The notes beneath the pieces are model-generated. The model was not told the origin of the DNA. It did no database searches and was given only the letters and a program-made list of their open reading frames with translations. From positions 1,550,001-1,614,000 of the forward strand of contig OZ250142.1 in NCBI GenBank assembly GCA_965237445.1: DNA of 64,000 bases. The letters are read 5' to 3'. The position numbers and the translations under genes are program-made. The DNA comes from G963668185 sp965237445 (GTDB lineage: Bacteria > Chloroflexota > Dehalococcoidia > Lucifugimonadales > G963668185). Shown here piece by piece: positions 25,171 to 34,193 of the stretch (the first letter of the stretch is position 1; every line of letters starts with the position of its first letter).

Positions 25171-25918
25171 GCGGGCTGCGGCCGACCAAGCTGGATTACA
25201 TCGAAGACCTTCATGCTGAGGCTGAGTAGCCATATAAGGCGATCAACACCCCTGAGCGTCGGTTTGAGCTTTCCAACAATGTGACAGACAGAAGGCTTGA
25301 GAAACCGGGCGAGGAGTCGGAATCGTGGATCCGGGACTGAAGCTTGGCCAATGGATTGGACGGATCGTGGATGTCGTTGTTGACAAGCCTGAGTGAATCA
25401 CTCATCCACGCCATTTCGATGTCGTCTATCCGATCAAGTACGGTCCCATCGCGGAGACAATGGCGCCAGATGGCCACACTGTCGATGCATAGGGCATTGG
25501 GTGGAGACTATCCACTTGAGAGATGCTCAACCAGAGTCATCGCTGCGATCCGGCGCAGGGACGATGTGGAGGATAAGCTCGTTGTTGCGTTATTGGGCGA
25601 ATGGAGTAAGGCCTCAATTGAAGCGTCGACTGCGTTTCAGGAGCGATGTCTCGACTCATGGGTGGAGTTGCCTGACTGATCAATCGATATGGTGTTGCTT
25701 CTGCTTGGGCGGTCGAAGTATTGGGTTCGCAACAGACTACGACGACCCGATGTAAAGTTTCCCCTCTTCCTTCGTGCAGGCTAGCTTCAGGGTGCGGTCT
25801 ATACTCGTCGAGGAGGGCAGTCAATAGGCACGCCTTGTCGCAGACACATTGCCTCACCCTAAACGCCTCCGAGCGTCGTTAGCGGGAGCACGTTGAAGAT
25901 TTCAATGCCCCCAGCCCA
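25171..25918. other. Intergenic region without a supported gene
   Basis: About 750 bp between tag and cinA. Short overlapping frames on both strands show no recognisable motif and no clear ribosome site. The most protein-like is 25470-25679 (+), 69 residues ending with LVVALLGEWSKASIEAST and QERCLDSWVELPD, but nothing supports it beyond composition. Base composition looks more AT-rich than the flanks. It may be a decayed gene. Confidence 0.5.
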
Positions 25919-27168
25919 CTATCCAATCCCCTCCATCAGCGTACGCCGCAGCAACGCGACCGCCGTCATCGACATGCGCGTCCTGTCCATCAGGCTCGTG
26001 CCGGCCGACGCGTACTCCCGCCTCGCGAACGACTGGCCGTCCGTAATCGAGATGTGCGTTACGCCGCGCGCGAGGTTCTGCGCCATGTCGCCCGGCTCCG
26101 GCACGCCGTGAACGGCGATGCCCAGGCCCGCGTCTGCTTGCGCCCGCACCGCCAGCGCCAGCGCATCGGCGAGGCCCTGCTGGTCCCCCTCAGGGAGGCC
26201 TTCGGCCTTACCGTCGCCCGCAAACGAAAGCAGCCGCCTCATGGAGGTTAGGTTGTTGCTGATCACACCCTCCACGAACTGTTCGGGGCTTGCCCTTTTC
26301 AGCCGCTCGGTCAGCATCCCGCCGGTGACATCCTCGTACACCGCGATCGTCGAGCCTTGGGCTTCGAGCAGCGTGCCCGCTGCGTCTTCGATCGTCTCGT
26401 CGTTCACGGCGAAGACGTGCGTCCCCAGGAGTTCCCTGACCTCCGCTTCCACCGGCGCTATCAGTTCCGCGGCCGCAGCCTCGCCCGCCGCCTTGGCCGC
26501 GATGCGCACGTCCACCTGGCCCGGGTGAGCCAGCACGCCCACGGTTGGATTGCTGGAGTTGGCGATCAGGTGGCCGATCCTGTCGTCTACGCTGCTCTCC
26601 CCCATATCGGCAACCTTGAGAATCTTGTACGTGATGATCTCCGAGAGTTCGAACCTGCGCCTTAGGTAGGGGACCAACTCGTTGTCGAACAGCCACTTGA
26701 GCTCGACCGGCACCCCGGCAACGCGAAAATCACGCCGCGCGGGTCCTCCACGATGAACGACGGCGCCGTCCCGTTCGGGTTCTCAACCGGAATCGCGCCC
26801 TCAGGGATGAACGCCTGCCTCTCGTTGTTGGCGGTCATAATGAACCCGCGCCGCCTGAACCTGGTTTCGATCTGTTCGACCAACTCCGGGTCTTTCACCA
26901 GCTTGCGCCCCGTAACCTCCGCGACGACCTGGCGCGTGAGATCGTCCTGCGTCGGGCCCAGGCCTCCGCCGAGCAATACTACGTCCGAGCGGTCCAGCGC
27001 CCGGCCAATCACCTCGGCCATCCGTCCAGGATTGTCACCCACCACCGTCTTGTAAAACAGGCCGATCCCCAGTGGAGTGAGCCGCTGAGCCATCCACGAT
27101 GAGTTGGTGTCGACGATCTGGCCGAGCAGTAGCTCGGACCCGATGGCGACGATCTCGGCGTTGGGCAT
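25919..27168 (-). pseudogene. cinA: CinA-like competence/damage protein, apparent frameshift
   Basis: Two frames together make a full CinA of about 416 residues. The N-terminal part (27168 to ~26714) is the MoaB/MogA-like domain: VAIGSELLLGQIVDTNSSWM, GGLGPTQDDLTRQVVAEVTG, NPNGTAPSFIVEDPRGVIFA. The C-terminal part (from ~26713) begins PVELKWLFDNELVPYLRRRF and contains the deamidase-type domain. The switch occurs at a run of four C on the + strand (26713-26716); five would restore ALPGVPVELK. Total length fits the family, so this is one missing base, either a sequencing error or a real inactivation. It starts directly at the stop codon of the upstream LLM gene, so the two are an operon. Confidence 0.85.
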
Positions 27169-28284
27169 CTAGGCGCTCCTCTCGGCTTCGATCAGTTCTT
27201 TAGTAAGCGGAATGACGTCCTCCGCCACCCTGGCACACTCCTCCCGGTGCGGGAACCCGGACAGGATGAACTCGTCCATCCCAATTCTCCAGTACTCTAG
27301 CAACTCGCTGGCCACCTGCGAATGGTCTCCGACTATGGCCGTGCCGCAGTTGACTCGCACGGTCGAGATGCCGTTCCACAGGTGCGGCCCGATTCGGTGG
27401 TCATCGCCCCCGGCAAGCTGCAGCCGCTGGCCCACCATCGCGGTGCCCGCGAACTGCGCCTGGCGCTGCTCCCTGACCACTCCGGCCGCCTGCGACAGCA
27501 AGCCCTCAGACGCTTGCCACGCCTCGTCTTCCGTGTCCCGCGTGACGATGTGCGTCCTCAGCCCGAACCTTGGCGTACGGCCCGAATCCGCGAAGTGGCC
27601 TCTGGCGCGCTCCAGCAGCCCGTCCATTCGATCCACCGGCCCTATCCAGCCCAGCAAGACGTCGCCCTGCCGCGCGGCCAGCCCCAGGGCGTTGTCGGAC
27701 GCGCCGCCAAGGTAGAACAGCGGCCCGCCGCTGACCGGGCCTGGGGACACCATCGCCCCGTTCAGACGGACGTGTTCGCCGTTGAACACGACCGGCTCCG
27801 GCTTCGCCCACAGCGCGCGGATCGCCGCGATGAACTCCTCGCCCCGTTCGTACCGGAACTCGTGATCGCTATGCTCGCCAAGTCGTTCGAAGTCGCCTTG
27901 GATTCCCCCAGGCACCACGTTCAGGTCCACGCGCCCCCCGCTGATCTGGTCCAGCGTGCCCGCCATCTGCGCGAACAGCCCCGGTGAAATGAACCCCGGG
28001 CGGACTGCGATCAGCAGCCGAATTCTGCTCGTCACCGCCAGAAGCGCGGTAGCCATAGTCCAGGTCTCGGCTAGCGGCGCCGTCTCCTCGAACAGCCCGT
28101 TTGAAAACCGCGTGGGGATGAGAAGTGAGTGGTAACCATGGTCCTCGGCGGCGCGCACAACCTCCGACAGGTACTCGAACGAGGGTGGACGCTCAGCGCG
28201 CTCCGTACCTATGTGCTCGCCGTCTCCGTCTATGGGAATGAACCAACTGAACTTGGGTTCAGGCCTGCGGGTTGCTGCCGTCAT
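27169..28284 (-). CDS. LLM-class FMN-dependent monooxygenase (SsuD-like)
   Basis: Bacterial luciferase-like flavin monooxygenase of 371 residues, most like alkanesulfonate monooxygenases. Landmarks are FSWFIPIDGDGEHIGTERAE, EDHGYHSLLIPTRFSNG, IRLLIAVRPGFISPGLFAQM, DQISGGRVDLNVVPGGIQGD and SGFPHREECARVAEDVIPL. The family uses reduced FMN supplied by a separate reductase to cleave C-S or other bonds. No reductase or ABC uptake genes are adjacent. Its stop codon abuts the cinA start. Substrate not deducible. Confidence 0.88.
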   Translation of the reverse strand: MTAATRRPEPKFSWFIPIDGDGEHIGTERAERPPSFEYLSEVVRAAEDHGYHSLLIPTRFSNGLFEETAPLAETWTMATALLAVTSRIRLLIAVRPGFISPGLFAQMAGTLDQISGGRVDLNVVPGGIQGDFERLGEHSDHEFRYERGEEFIAAIRALWAKPEPVVFNGEHVRLNGAMVSPGPVSGGPLFYLGGASDNALGLAARQGDVLLGWIGPVDRMDGLLERARGHFADSGRTPRFGLRTHIVTRDTEDEAWQASEGLLSQAAGVVREQRQAQFAGTAMVGQRLQLAGGDDHRIGPHLWNGISTVRVNCGTAIVGDHSQVASELLEYWRIGMDEFILSGFPHREECARVAEDVIPLTKELIEAERSA

Positions 28285-28460
28285 GAGCGGTCTCCTATCG
28301 TGTCTTTCGACGGCATTACCTTAAGACAAAGAAACGCCATTCGCCACTGAAAATGCGTGAACTTTCGCTTCGGGCCAGCTTGCGCCGCCATACGTTAGTG
28401 AAAATCACCTTGTGAGACGATAGAGTTACCTATCCTGTCTGCGAGTAAAGGTCTGGACAC

Positions 28461-29900
28461 TTGGGAGCAAACGGCGGCACTGAGCTAACGATTCTCATCC
28501 TCGCGGACGGCGTTCGGCCCGACGTGTTGAGCGCCTTGTCGGCTTCTGGGGAGACTCCAAACATCCGCAGGGCCTTCTCCACGGAAGGCCACAGCTACCG
28601 GGGCATTACGGTTTTGCCCAGCGTCTCGAACATTGCCTACGTTCCAATGCTGACAGGCCAGTATCCTGGAACGGCTAACGTGCCCGGCCTGCGTTGGGTG
28701 GAGAAGTCGAGATTCGGCCCGGGTACGTTCTTTCTCGAAGGTCAGCGCTCGTACATAGGGCCCACCCATGTCCGGCTCGACGGTGATATGTCACCGGACA
28801 TGGAGACTCTGTTCGAGCTGAACCCCGACTCGTTGGGCGTTCGCTGCGACATACGGCGAGGCTTGTCAGAGGGAAACAGCAGGTTCTCTCGGTTTGCCTC
28901 GATGCCCTTCATGTTCGTCGCGCACTATCTGAGAAAGGGATACATCGTCGATAGGATTGTCATGTCTCAGACAATCTCTTGGCTCGAGCGGACCAACGAC
29001 CGCCGGTCGAGGTTCGCGTTTCTGCCCTTGGTGGACGTTGACAAGGTCTCTCACCGCTACGGACCCGAGCACAGGCGCACAGTTGAATCGTACAAGCGCT
29101 TGGATTCCTTTGTGGGCATGTTGCTGGACTGGCTCCGAAGACAGGGGTTGTGGAGCCGTACCCACTTCATGATTACCAGCGACCACGGCCACACCGCAAC
29201 GAAGCAGCACTTGGATCTGACTGCCCTGATCTCGGAGTTGGGCTACTCCGTCTTCGAGCACCCAAACGTCTACCCCCGCAGCGTCGACGCCGCGGTCATG
29301 GTCTCCGGCAACTCGTTCGCGCAGGTCTACCTCGCCTCGAACGGCAGATGGGAGGCGCCCCTCATGGCCGAGGAACTGGAGGCAGACCACTCATCAGTCC
29401 TCTTGGCGTTGCGGCAACGTGAGGAAGTTGAATGGTGCGCATACCGGAATGGAGGCGCAGGCCTGAAGATAGTGTCCCGTGACGGGGAGGCTACCCTCGG
29501 CCTGTACGGTCAGAGGTACAGCTACCATTTCAACGGCGCTGACCCGTTGCGCTTGGCTCTCCAGCACAACTCAGTCGAACGATCTGAGGCTCTTGCGCGC
29601 ACGATCTGCTCCGACTTCCCGGACGCGTTGGAGCAGTTGTGGTTCCTTTTCCAAAGCGAGCGTACCGGCGACATCGTGGTAACCGCGAAGCCGGGATACG
29701 ATTTGCGTGGCTGGCGCGAGGTCCCTGAGCATCGATCGTCGCACGGTGCCCTTTGCAAGGAACAAATGGCCGTCCCAATTCTCAGCAACCTGCCGCTGGA
29801 CGCGGACGGAGGCGCGCGCACTGTCGACCTGTTCCCGACCGTCGCCGAAGGATTGGCCCGTAGTCCAACTAAGCCGCACTACGGGCGCAGCCTGCTGTGA
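28461..29900 (+). CDS. Alkaline-phosphatase-superfamily phosphodiesterase
   Basis: 479-residue member of the nucleotide pyrophosphatase/phosphodiesterase group. The metal aspartate is D16 in ILADGVRPDVLSAL. The nucleophile region reads VLPSVSNIAYVPMLTGQYPG (Ser54/56). Other ligands appear in FLPLVDVDKVSHRYG, ITSDHGH and the late HRSSHGAL. TTG start; no signal peptide is obvious, so it may act in the cytoplasm. The stop overlaps the start of a VTT-type membrane protein, suggesting a joint role in phospholipid, polyprenyl phosphate or head-group metabolism (inference). Confidence 0.8.
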   Translation: MGANGGTELTILILADGVRPDVLSALSASGETPNIRRAFSTEGHSYRGITVLPSVSNIAYVPMLTGQYPGTANVPGLRWVEKSRFGPGTFFLEGQRSYIGPTHVRLDGDMSPDMETLFELNPDSLGVRCDIRRGLSEGNSRFSRFASMPFMFVAHYLRKGYIVDRIVMSQTISWLERTNDRRSRFAFLPLVDVDKVSHRYGPEHRRTVESYKRLDSFVGMLLDWLRRQGLWSRTHFMITSDHGHTATKQHLDLTALISELGYSVFEHPNVYPRSVDAAVMVSGNSFAQVYLASNGRWEAPLMAEELEADHSSVLLALRQREEVEWCAYRNGGAGLKIVSRDGEATLGLYGQRYSYHFNGADPLRLALQHNSVERSEALARTICSDFPDALEQLWFLFQSERTGDIVVTAKPGYDLRGWREVPEHRSSHGALCKEQMAVPILSNLPLDADGGARTVDLFPTVAEGLARSPTKPHYGRSLL

Positions 29901-30457
29901 TCGACGCCGTCGCTCGCTACAGAGTGACGACGCGGCAAGCGGTCATTTGCCTTTCGGCCCTGATGGTCCCCGCTACAGTCTGCACCCTGCTCGTCTGGCG
30001 CTTTCTACCGCAGTGGTGGGAGCTGTCTGCGTTCTTCTGGTACTCGATCCCCGGCAACAGCTTCATACTGCTCCCTCACGAGCCAGGCGTGCTTTACGTT
30101 GGAACGCTGTACAACCCGGCTCTGGTTGCGATTGTTGGCGGCTTGGCCACGATCCCGGCCTCTACCATCGACTATCAGCTCTTCAAACGCGCGTTGCGCC
30201 TCGGTTTTCTCGCCCAGGTACGGCGGAGCCGCATCTCCAACTTCGCTACACGCGCCTTCTCAATTCAGCCTTGGTGGACAACGGTGTTTTTCGCCTTCAG
30301 CCCAATCCCGTTCTACCCTGTCCGAATCGCCGCCCCGCTTGCCGGCTATCCAGCCACTCGTTACGTAGTTGCCGTCTTGGTCGGCAGGGTGCCCCGCTAC
30401 TTCCTCCTCGCCTGGGGAGGCGACTACACCGCCCGCCTCCTGGGCTGGGGCCTTTAA
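29897..30457 (+). CDS. DedA/VTT-like integral membrane protein
   Basis: 186 residues with several hydrophobic segments (about residues 15-35, 40-60, 75-95, 125-150, 155-172). FAFSPIPFYPVRIAAPLAGY followed by RYVVAVLVGRVPRYFLLAW matches the C-terminal half of the VTT/DedA domain, in which the P-x-P-x-x-x-R/K element is typical. Family members are implicated in lipid scrambling and undecaprenyl-phosphate recycling. The GTG start overlaps the phosphodiesterase stop by four bases, implying co-translation. Confidence 0.75.
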   Translation: MIDAVARYRVTTRQAVICLSALMVPATVCTLLVWRFLPQWWELSAFFWYSIPGNSFILLPHEPGVLYVGTLYNPALVAIVGGLATIPASTIDYQLFKRALRLGFLAQVRRSRISNFATRAFSIQPWWTTVFFAFSPIPFYPVRIAAPLAGYPATRYVVAVLVGRVPRYFLLAWGGDYTARLLGWGL

Positions 30458-30538
30458 CTTCGAAGTGCGCATAGCGTAGCCAATTGAGACTCTGGTATCG
30501 CCGAAACGTGTTCCGTTATTCGAATGTGACAACCGTCC

Positions 30539-30763
30539 CTAAGCTTCAAGGAAATCGTTGACTAAGATCTGTGCTTCGCGAAGGATAGCGCGAAGCGTCC
30601 CTTCTGCCATGTCTTTGGAGTGTCGTGGCAAGGTAACCTTACGCCCGGTGCTTCTGTGCCGCCAAACTTCGTGGCTTCCAGGCCCCGGACGGTCGAAGGA
30701 GTAGCCGAATCGGCGAAGGCGGCGCGCCACCTCGCGGTATCTGAACCCCGAGAGTCGCCCCAT
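30539..30763 (-). CDS. hicA: HicA-type toxin (mRNA interferase), first HicAB module
   Basis: 74 residues from ATG 30763, which overlaps the hicB stop by one base; the frame is open further upstream inside hicB but that would not be a start. The dsRBD-like fold is recognisable: GFRYREVARRLRRFGYSFDR, GPGSHEVWRHRSTGRKVTLP, and the helix GTLRAILREAQI. The catalytic histidine is in GSHEVW. HicA enzymes cleave mRNA and tmRNA. Order hicB then hicA is the reverse of the second module. Confidence 0.85.
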   Translation of the reverse strand: MGRLSGFRYREVARRLRRFGYSFDRPGPGSHEVWRHRSTGRKVTLPRHSKDMAEGTLRAILREAQILVNDFLEA

Positions 30764-31014
30764 TAGGGCACGCTTACGGGCACCAGTAGATCTACGCCGC
30801 TCTTGTCCTCGGAGAGCGTTGTCAAAACCTCGGGAATCGGATCGCCGTGCTCGATGCACGACTCTGCGATCTTGCGGGCTAGGCCTTGCGCAATCTCCGT
30901 TGCCTCCACGAGGCTTCGACCTTCAGCAATCAGTCCCGGTACGTCAGGACTCGTGGCAAGAAACCCGCCCTCTTCCAAAGGCTCGATGTGCAGTCGGATT
31001 GATACTTCATTCAT
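30763..31014 (-). CDS. hicB: HicB-type antitoxin, short form
   Basis: 83 residues. The partially degraded RNase H-like fold is visible in IRLHIEPLEEGGFLATSPDV, PGLIAEGRSLVEATEIAQGL. The C-terminal DNA-binding ribbon-helix-helix or HTH seen in most HicB proteins is absent or very short, unlike the second HicB in this window. Translationally coupled to hicA by a one-base overlap. It may neutralise HicA without autoregulating (inference). Confidence 0.8.
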   Translation of the reverse strand: MNEVSIRLHIEPLEEGGFLATSPDVPGLIAEGRSLVEATEIAQGLARKIAESCIEHGDPIPEVLTTLSEDKSGVDLLVPVSVP

Positions 31015-31225
31015 TGTTTCGAAAACCTCAGTGCGAATGCTTGGGCCGTGGGACGTCCTGAATATGCTCCATACGGACCCGCAGTCTCAAGGTTCAGGTC
31101 CCAAAAGGGGTGTCACCCTCTTGTTGCATGCCGGGGCAACAGTCTAAAGTCTGCTCTCGATAGCCCAGTTTCCCTATCATAAGCTTTCTACGGAAAAATG
31201 AAGTAGGGGTCATTATCCACCCTTA

Positions 31226-32917
31226 CTACCCCGTTCGCGCCTTCCATCGGTCTATCGCCGCCTGCGCCCTTGGGCTGATCGCGTTCTGCACCTCCACGTT
31301 CACCAGCGCCGGCCGCTCGATCATGAACGCGCGTCGGATCGCGTCGTCTAGTTCGTCCGGATGCTGGACGTGCTCCCCGTGTCCGCCCATGCCACGCACG
31401 ACCTGGTCGTACCTGGTTGGTAGCAGGTCCGTCGCCACCTTCCGGTTGTAGAGCCCAAGCTGGATCTGCGCGTCGATGCCCCACGTCGAGTCGTTGCCCA
31501 GTACGGCCACGAAGGCCAGGTTGTGGCGCACCGCAGTATCGAACTCCATGCCGTTGAACCCGAACGAGCCGTCGCCGCTGAATGCCACCACCCGCCTGTC
31601 CGGGTACGCTGCCTTCAGCGCGATGGCAACCGGGATTGCCGACCCCAGCATGCCAAGCGGCGGCAGGTACCACCAGCCATTGGGCTGAAGCGCCGGCATG
31701 ATCGATCGGCCGAAGTGGCAAAAGTCGCCGCCGTCGAACGACAGGTAGTCGTCCTGGGTGAGGTAGCGTTGCACCGTCTTGAAGACATACGCCGCGTGCA
31801 TAGGCATCTCCGGCACGGCTAGCGTGTCTAACCGCTCGGCGTGGGCCTCCTTCTCCGCCTTGAGCCTGCCCACCCACGGCAGGTCTCGCCACTCGTGGAG
31901 TGCCGCCTGTTCCGCCAGTTGGCTTACCACCGAGTGCACGTCACCCTCGATGCCTACGTCCACTTCGCGGTTCCTCGCTATCTCCGCCGCAGACGGGTCC
32001 ACCTGGATGACTTTGGCGTCGGCCGAGATTGCGGGCGGCTTCGCGAACCCAACGTCCAGGTCCTGCTTCCGGCCCAGCAGCACAACCACGTCGGCCTCGC
32101 CCGACAGGCGAGACGGCGCGCTGAGACCGCGATCGAAGAATCCCAGGCAGTACGGGTGCTCGTCGGAGACCAGCCCTCGCGCGTCCCCTTCCGTCAACAG
32201 TGGCGCGCGCGTCGTCTCGATCAGCCGCTCCAGCGCCTCGCCGGACCGGCCGTACGCCGCCGCCGTGCCCGCGATGATGAGCGGCCTCTCGGCGCTCCTG
32301 AGCAGCGCGATGGCCTCCTCGACCTGCTCCTTTGACGCATGTCCCGTGCTTGGAGGCCGGCCCTTGCTTGGCGGGAAAAAGCTCACCTCGTCCGCATCCA
32401 CCTCCTGCTCCTGTATGTCCACCGGAATCGTTAGGTGCACCGGGCCGCGCCGTCCTGAGTAAGCGACTCTCAGCGCCGTCGAGATCATGTCCGGTATACG
32501 GCGGGCGTCCGTGACCATCCACGATCCCTTCGTCACCGGCTTCGCCATGCCCACCTGGTCGATCTCCTGCATAGCGCCCGTCCCAAGCGTGTGCAGGTCG
32601 GCGCTACCGCTGATGGAGAGCATCGGCCTTCCGGCGTGCCACGCGCTCGCGAGGCCCGGCACCGCGTTCGCGAATCCCGGCGTCGTGTACATTGCCACGC
32701 CTGGGCCGCCCGTGATGCGCCCCCACGCGTCCGCCATGTGGACGGCGGCCTGTTCGTGCCGCGTGTCCAGGAACCGGAACCGGTGGTCGGCCATCTCGTC
32801 CAGCACGGGCAGTATGTGGTCGCCCGCAATCGTAAAGACGGTATCAACGCCTTCCAGCTTCAGGCACTCCGCTATGATGCGGCTGCCCGTGACCTTCCGT
32901 TTGCCTGTCATGCGCAC
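31226..32917 (-). CDS. Thiamine-diphosphate-dependent enzyme (acetolactate-synthase-like)
   Basis: 563 residues with the three-domain POX fold. The N-terminal Pyr domain has the catalytic glutamate E55 in DTRHEQAAVHMADAWGRITG. A central domain holds RPLIIAGTAAAYGRSGEALE. The C-terminal PP domain has the ThDP motif VVAFSGDGSFGFNGMEFDTA followed by the Asn of LGNDSTWG. It resembles acetolactate synthase large subunits and benzoylformate/oxalyl-CoA decarboxylases. It is not in an ilv operon and lacks a small subunit, so a catabolic decarboxylase or synthase is more likely. ATGs at 32917 and 32911 are both possible starts. Confidence 0.82.
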   Translation of the reverse strand: MRMTGKRKVTGSRIIAECLKLEGVDTVFTIAGDHILPVLDEMADHRFRFLDTRHEQAAVHMADAWGRITGGPGVAMYTTPGFANAVPGLASAWHAGRPMLSISGSADLHTLGTGAMQEIDQVGMAKPVTKGSWMVTDARRIPDMISTALRVAYSGRRGPVHLTIPVDIQEQEVDADEVSFFPPSKGRPPSTGHASKEQVEEAIALLRSAERPLIIAGTAAAYGRSGEALERLIETTRAPLLTEGDARGLVSDEHPYCLGFFDRGLSAPSRLSGEADVVVLLGRKQDLDVGFAKPPAISADAKVIQVDPSAAEIARNREVDVGIEGDVHSVVSQLAEQAALHEWRDLPWVGRLKAEKEAHAERLDTLAVPEMPMHAAYVFKTVQRYLTQDDYLSFDGGDFCHFGRSIMPALQPNGWWYLPPLGMLGSAIPVAIALKAAYPDRRVVAFSGDGSFGFNGMEFDTAVRHNLAFVAVLGNDSTWGIDAQIQLGLYNRKVATDLLPTRYDQVVRGMGGHGEHVQHPDELDDAIRRAFMIERPALVNVEVQNAISPRAQAAIDRWKARTG

Positions 32918-32997
32918 CTCCTGGGGAGCGGGTCAACGCGTGTCATGTGGACACCGCCGGGGGCTGTCGATAGTATGACTCGAGGGGTCAAGCGTCA

Positions 32998-33495
32998 ATG
33001 AGACAGCCGGAACAACGGGTTCGTTTCTGTCAGCAGTGCGGCGCGGAGCTCGGCCGCAGGGAGTTCGAAGGGACTGACCGTCCATACTGCCAGGACTGTG
33101 GCCTCACCGTCTTCTTCGATCCCAAGCTCGCCGCCGTCGTCCTGACGGAAATGGACGGCAAGCTGCTCATGGTCCGGCGCGGCGTCGAGCCGCAGATGGG
33201 GCGCTGGGCGTTTCCGTCCGGCTATGTGGACAGGGGCGAGTCGGCCGAAACTGCCGCGTGCCGCGAGGTGGTGGAAGAGACCGGCATGATCGTGGAGGTT
33301 GAGCGCCTGCTGGGAGTGTACTCCAGCGATGGTCGCGACGTTGTGCTCATCGCGTTCGCCGCCCGCGTCACGGGAGGCTCCATGAAGGCCGGGCACGATG
33401 CCCGGGAAGTCGGTCTGTTCGCTCCGGAAGACCTTACCGATATGCCATTCCCGCACGACTCCGACATCCTGAGAGACTGGCTGCGCACCCGCTAG
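32998..33495 (+). CDS. Nudix hydrolase with N-terminal zinc ribbon
   Basis: 165 residues. Cysteines 11, 14, 31 and 34 form a zinc ribbon (CQQC, CQDC). The Nudix box spans residues 75-97, beginning GYVDRGESAETAACRE and continuing VVEETGM, with all canonical Glu and Arg residues. This layout resembles NudC (NADH pyrophosphatase/deNADding) but is shorter and lacks its N-terminal domain. It is divergent from the ThDP enzyme. Substrate uncertain: an ADP-ribose- or NADH-type dinucleotide is plausible. Confidence 0.88.
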   Translation: MRQPEQRVRFCQQCGAELGRREFEGTDRPYCQDCGLTVFFDPKLAAVVLTEMDGKLLMVRRGVEPQMGRWAFPSGYVDRGESAETAACREVVEETGMIVEVERLLGVYSSDGRDVVLIAFAARVTGGSMKAGHDAREVGLFAPEDLTDMPFPHDSDILRDWLRTR

Positions 33496-33524
33496 GATTA
33501 GCCTGGCGGCCGGCGCCGGCGACT

Positions 33525-34193
33525 CTACTGCATTCCCGATAGCAGCTCCTGCGCGCTGAGTGCGAGTTGCTGGTCCTTCGCCAGGATGATCACCTGCTCG
33601 AGGTCCGATGTGGCCGCATCTGGATTGCCTGCCAGTTGATGAGCCTGCGCTCTCCAGAAATACAGCTCCGCGTCGTCCGGCCTCAGCCTGATCGCCGACG
33701 AGAAATCGGCCACGGCAGACGGGTAGTCCTCCGTGTACAAATACACTTCGGCCCTGTTCTTGTGCGCGTCGGTCAGCGCCGGCTCGGTCTCGATGGCCCT
33801 CGTGAAGTTGAGCAGCGCCTCGTCGATCTCGCCGGTGGCCGCGTACACAAGCCCACGGTAGTTGAACGCCAGCCCCAGCTCCGGCTCCAGCGTCAGCGCC
33901 CGTTCGATGTCGTCGTGCGCCTCGCTATAGCGCGAAATTGAGTAGAAGGCGTACGCTCTTCCCGCGTATGCGTCCGCCAGTTCTGGGTGCAGTTCGATCG
34001 ACTTGTCGTACGCCTCCAGCGCGCGCGTGACGTTGCCCTGCTCCCTGAACTCCTCCGCCTCGATGAAGTAGCGCAGCGCGTCCCGTTCCTTCGCCCGCTG
34101 ATTCCCGCCGCACCCGGCCGTGAGGGCGATGGCGCCCGCCGCGAAGAGCAGCCCCGCTGCTAGCAGGATTGTGGCTCGGCTCACGCCTCTCAC
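33525..34193 (-). CDS. TPR-repeat lipoprotein
   Basis: 222 residues from GTG 34193, which overlaps the upstream MBL gene stop as GTGA. An N-terminal hydrophobic segment ends in a lipobox LTAGC, so the mature protein is probably membrane-anchored at the outer face of the cytoplasmic membrane. Four to five tetratricopeptide repeats follow: GNVTRALEAYDKSIELHPEL, RYSEAHDDIERALTLEPEL, GEIDEALLNFTRAIETEPAL and DYPSAVADFSSAIRLRPDD. TPRs act as protein-interaction scaffolds. A second TPR lipoprotein lies at 51836. Confidence 0.85.
   Translation of the reverse strand: MRGVSRATILLAAGLLFAAGAIALTAGCGGNQRAKERDALRYFIEAEEFREQGNVTRALEAYDKSIELHPELADAYAGRAYAFYSISRYSEAHDDIERALTLEPELGLAFNYRGLVYAATGEIDEALLNFTRAIETEPALTDAHKNRAEVYLYTEDYPSAVADFSSAIRLRPDDAELYFWRAQAHQLAGNPDAATSDLEQVIILAKDQQLALSAQELLSGMQ

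Noticed and set aside
25470..25679. A 69-residue protein in the tag-cinA intergenic region
   Set aside because: Only composition suggests coding; no ribosome site and no motif, so it is described within the intergenic entry instead.
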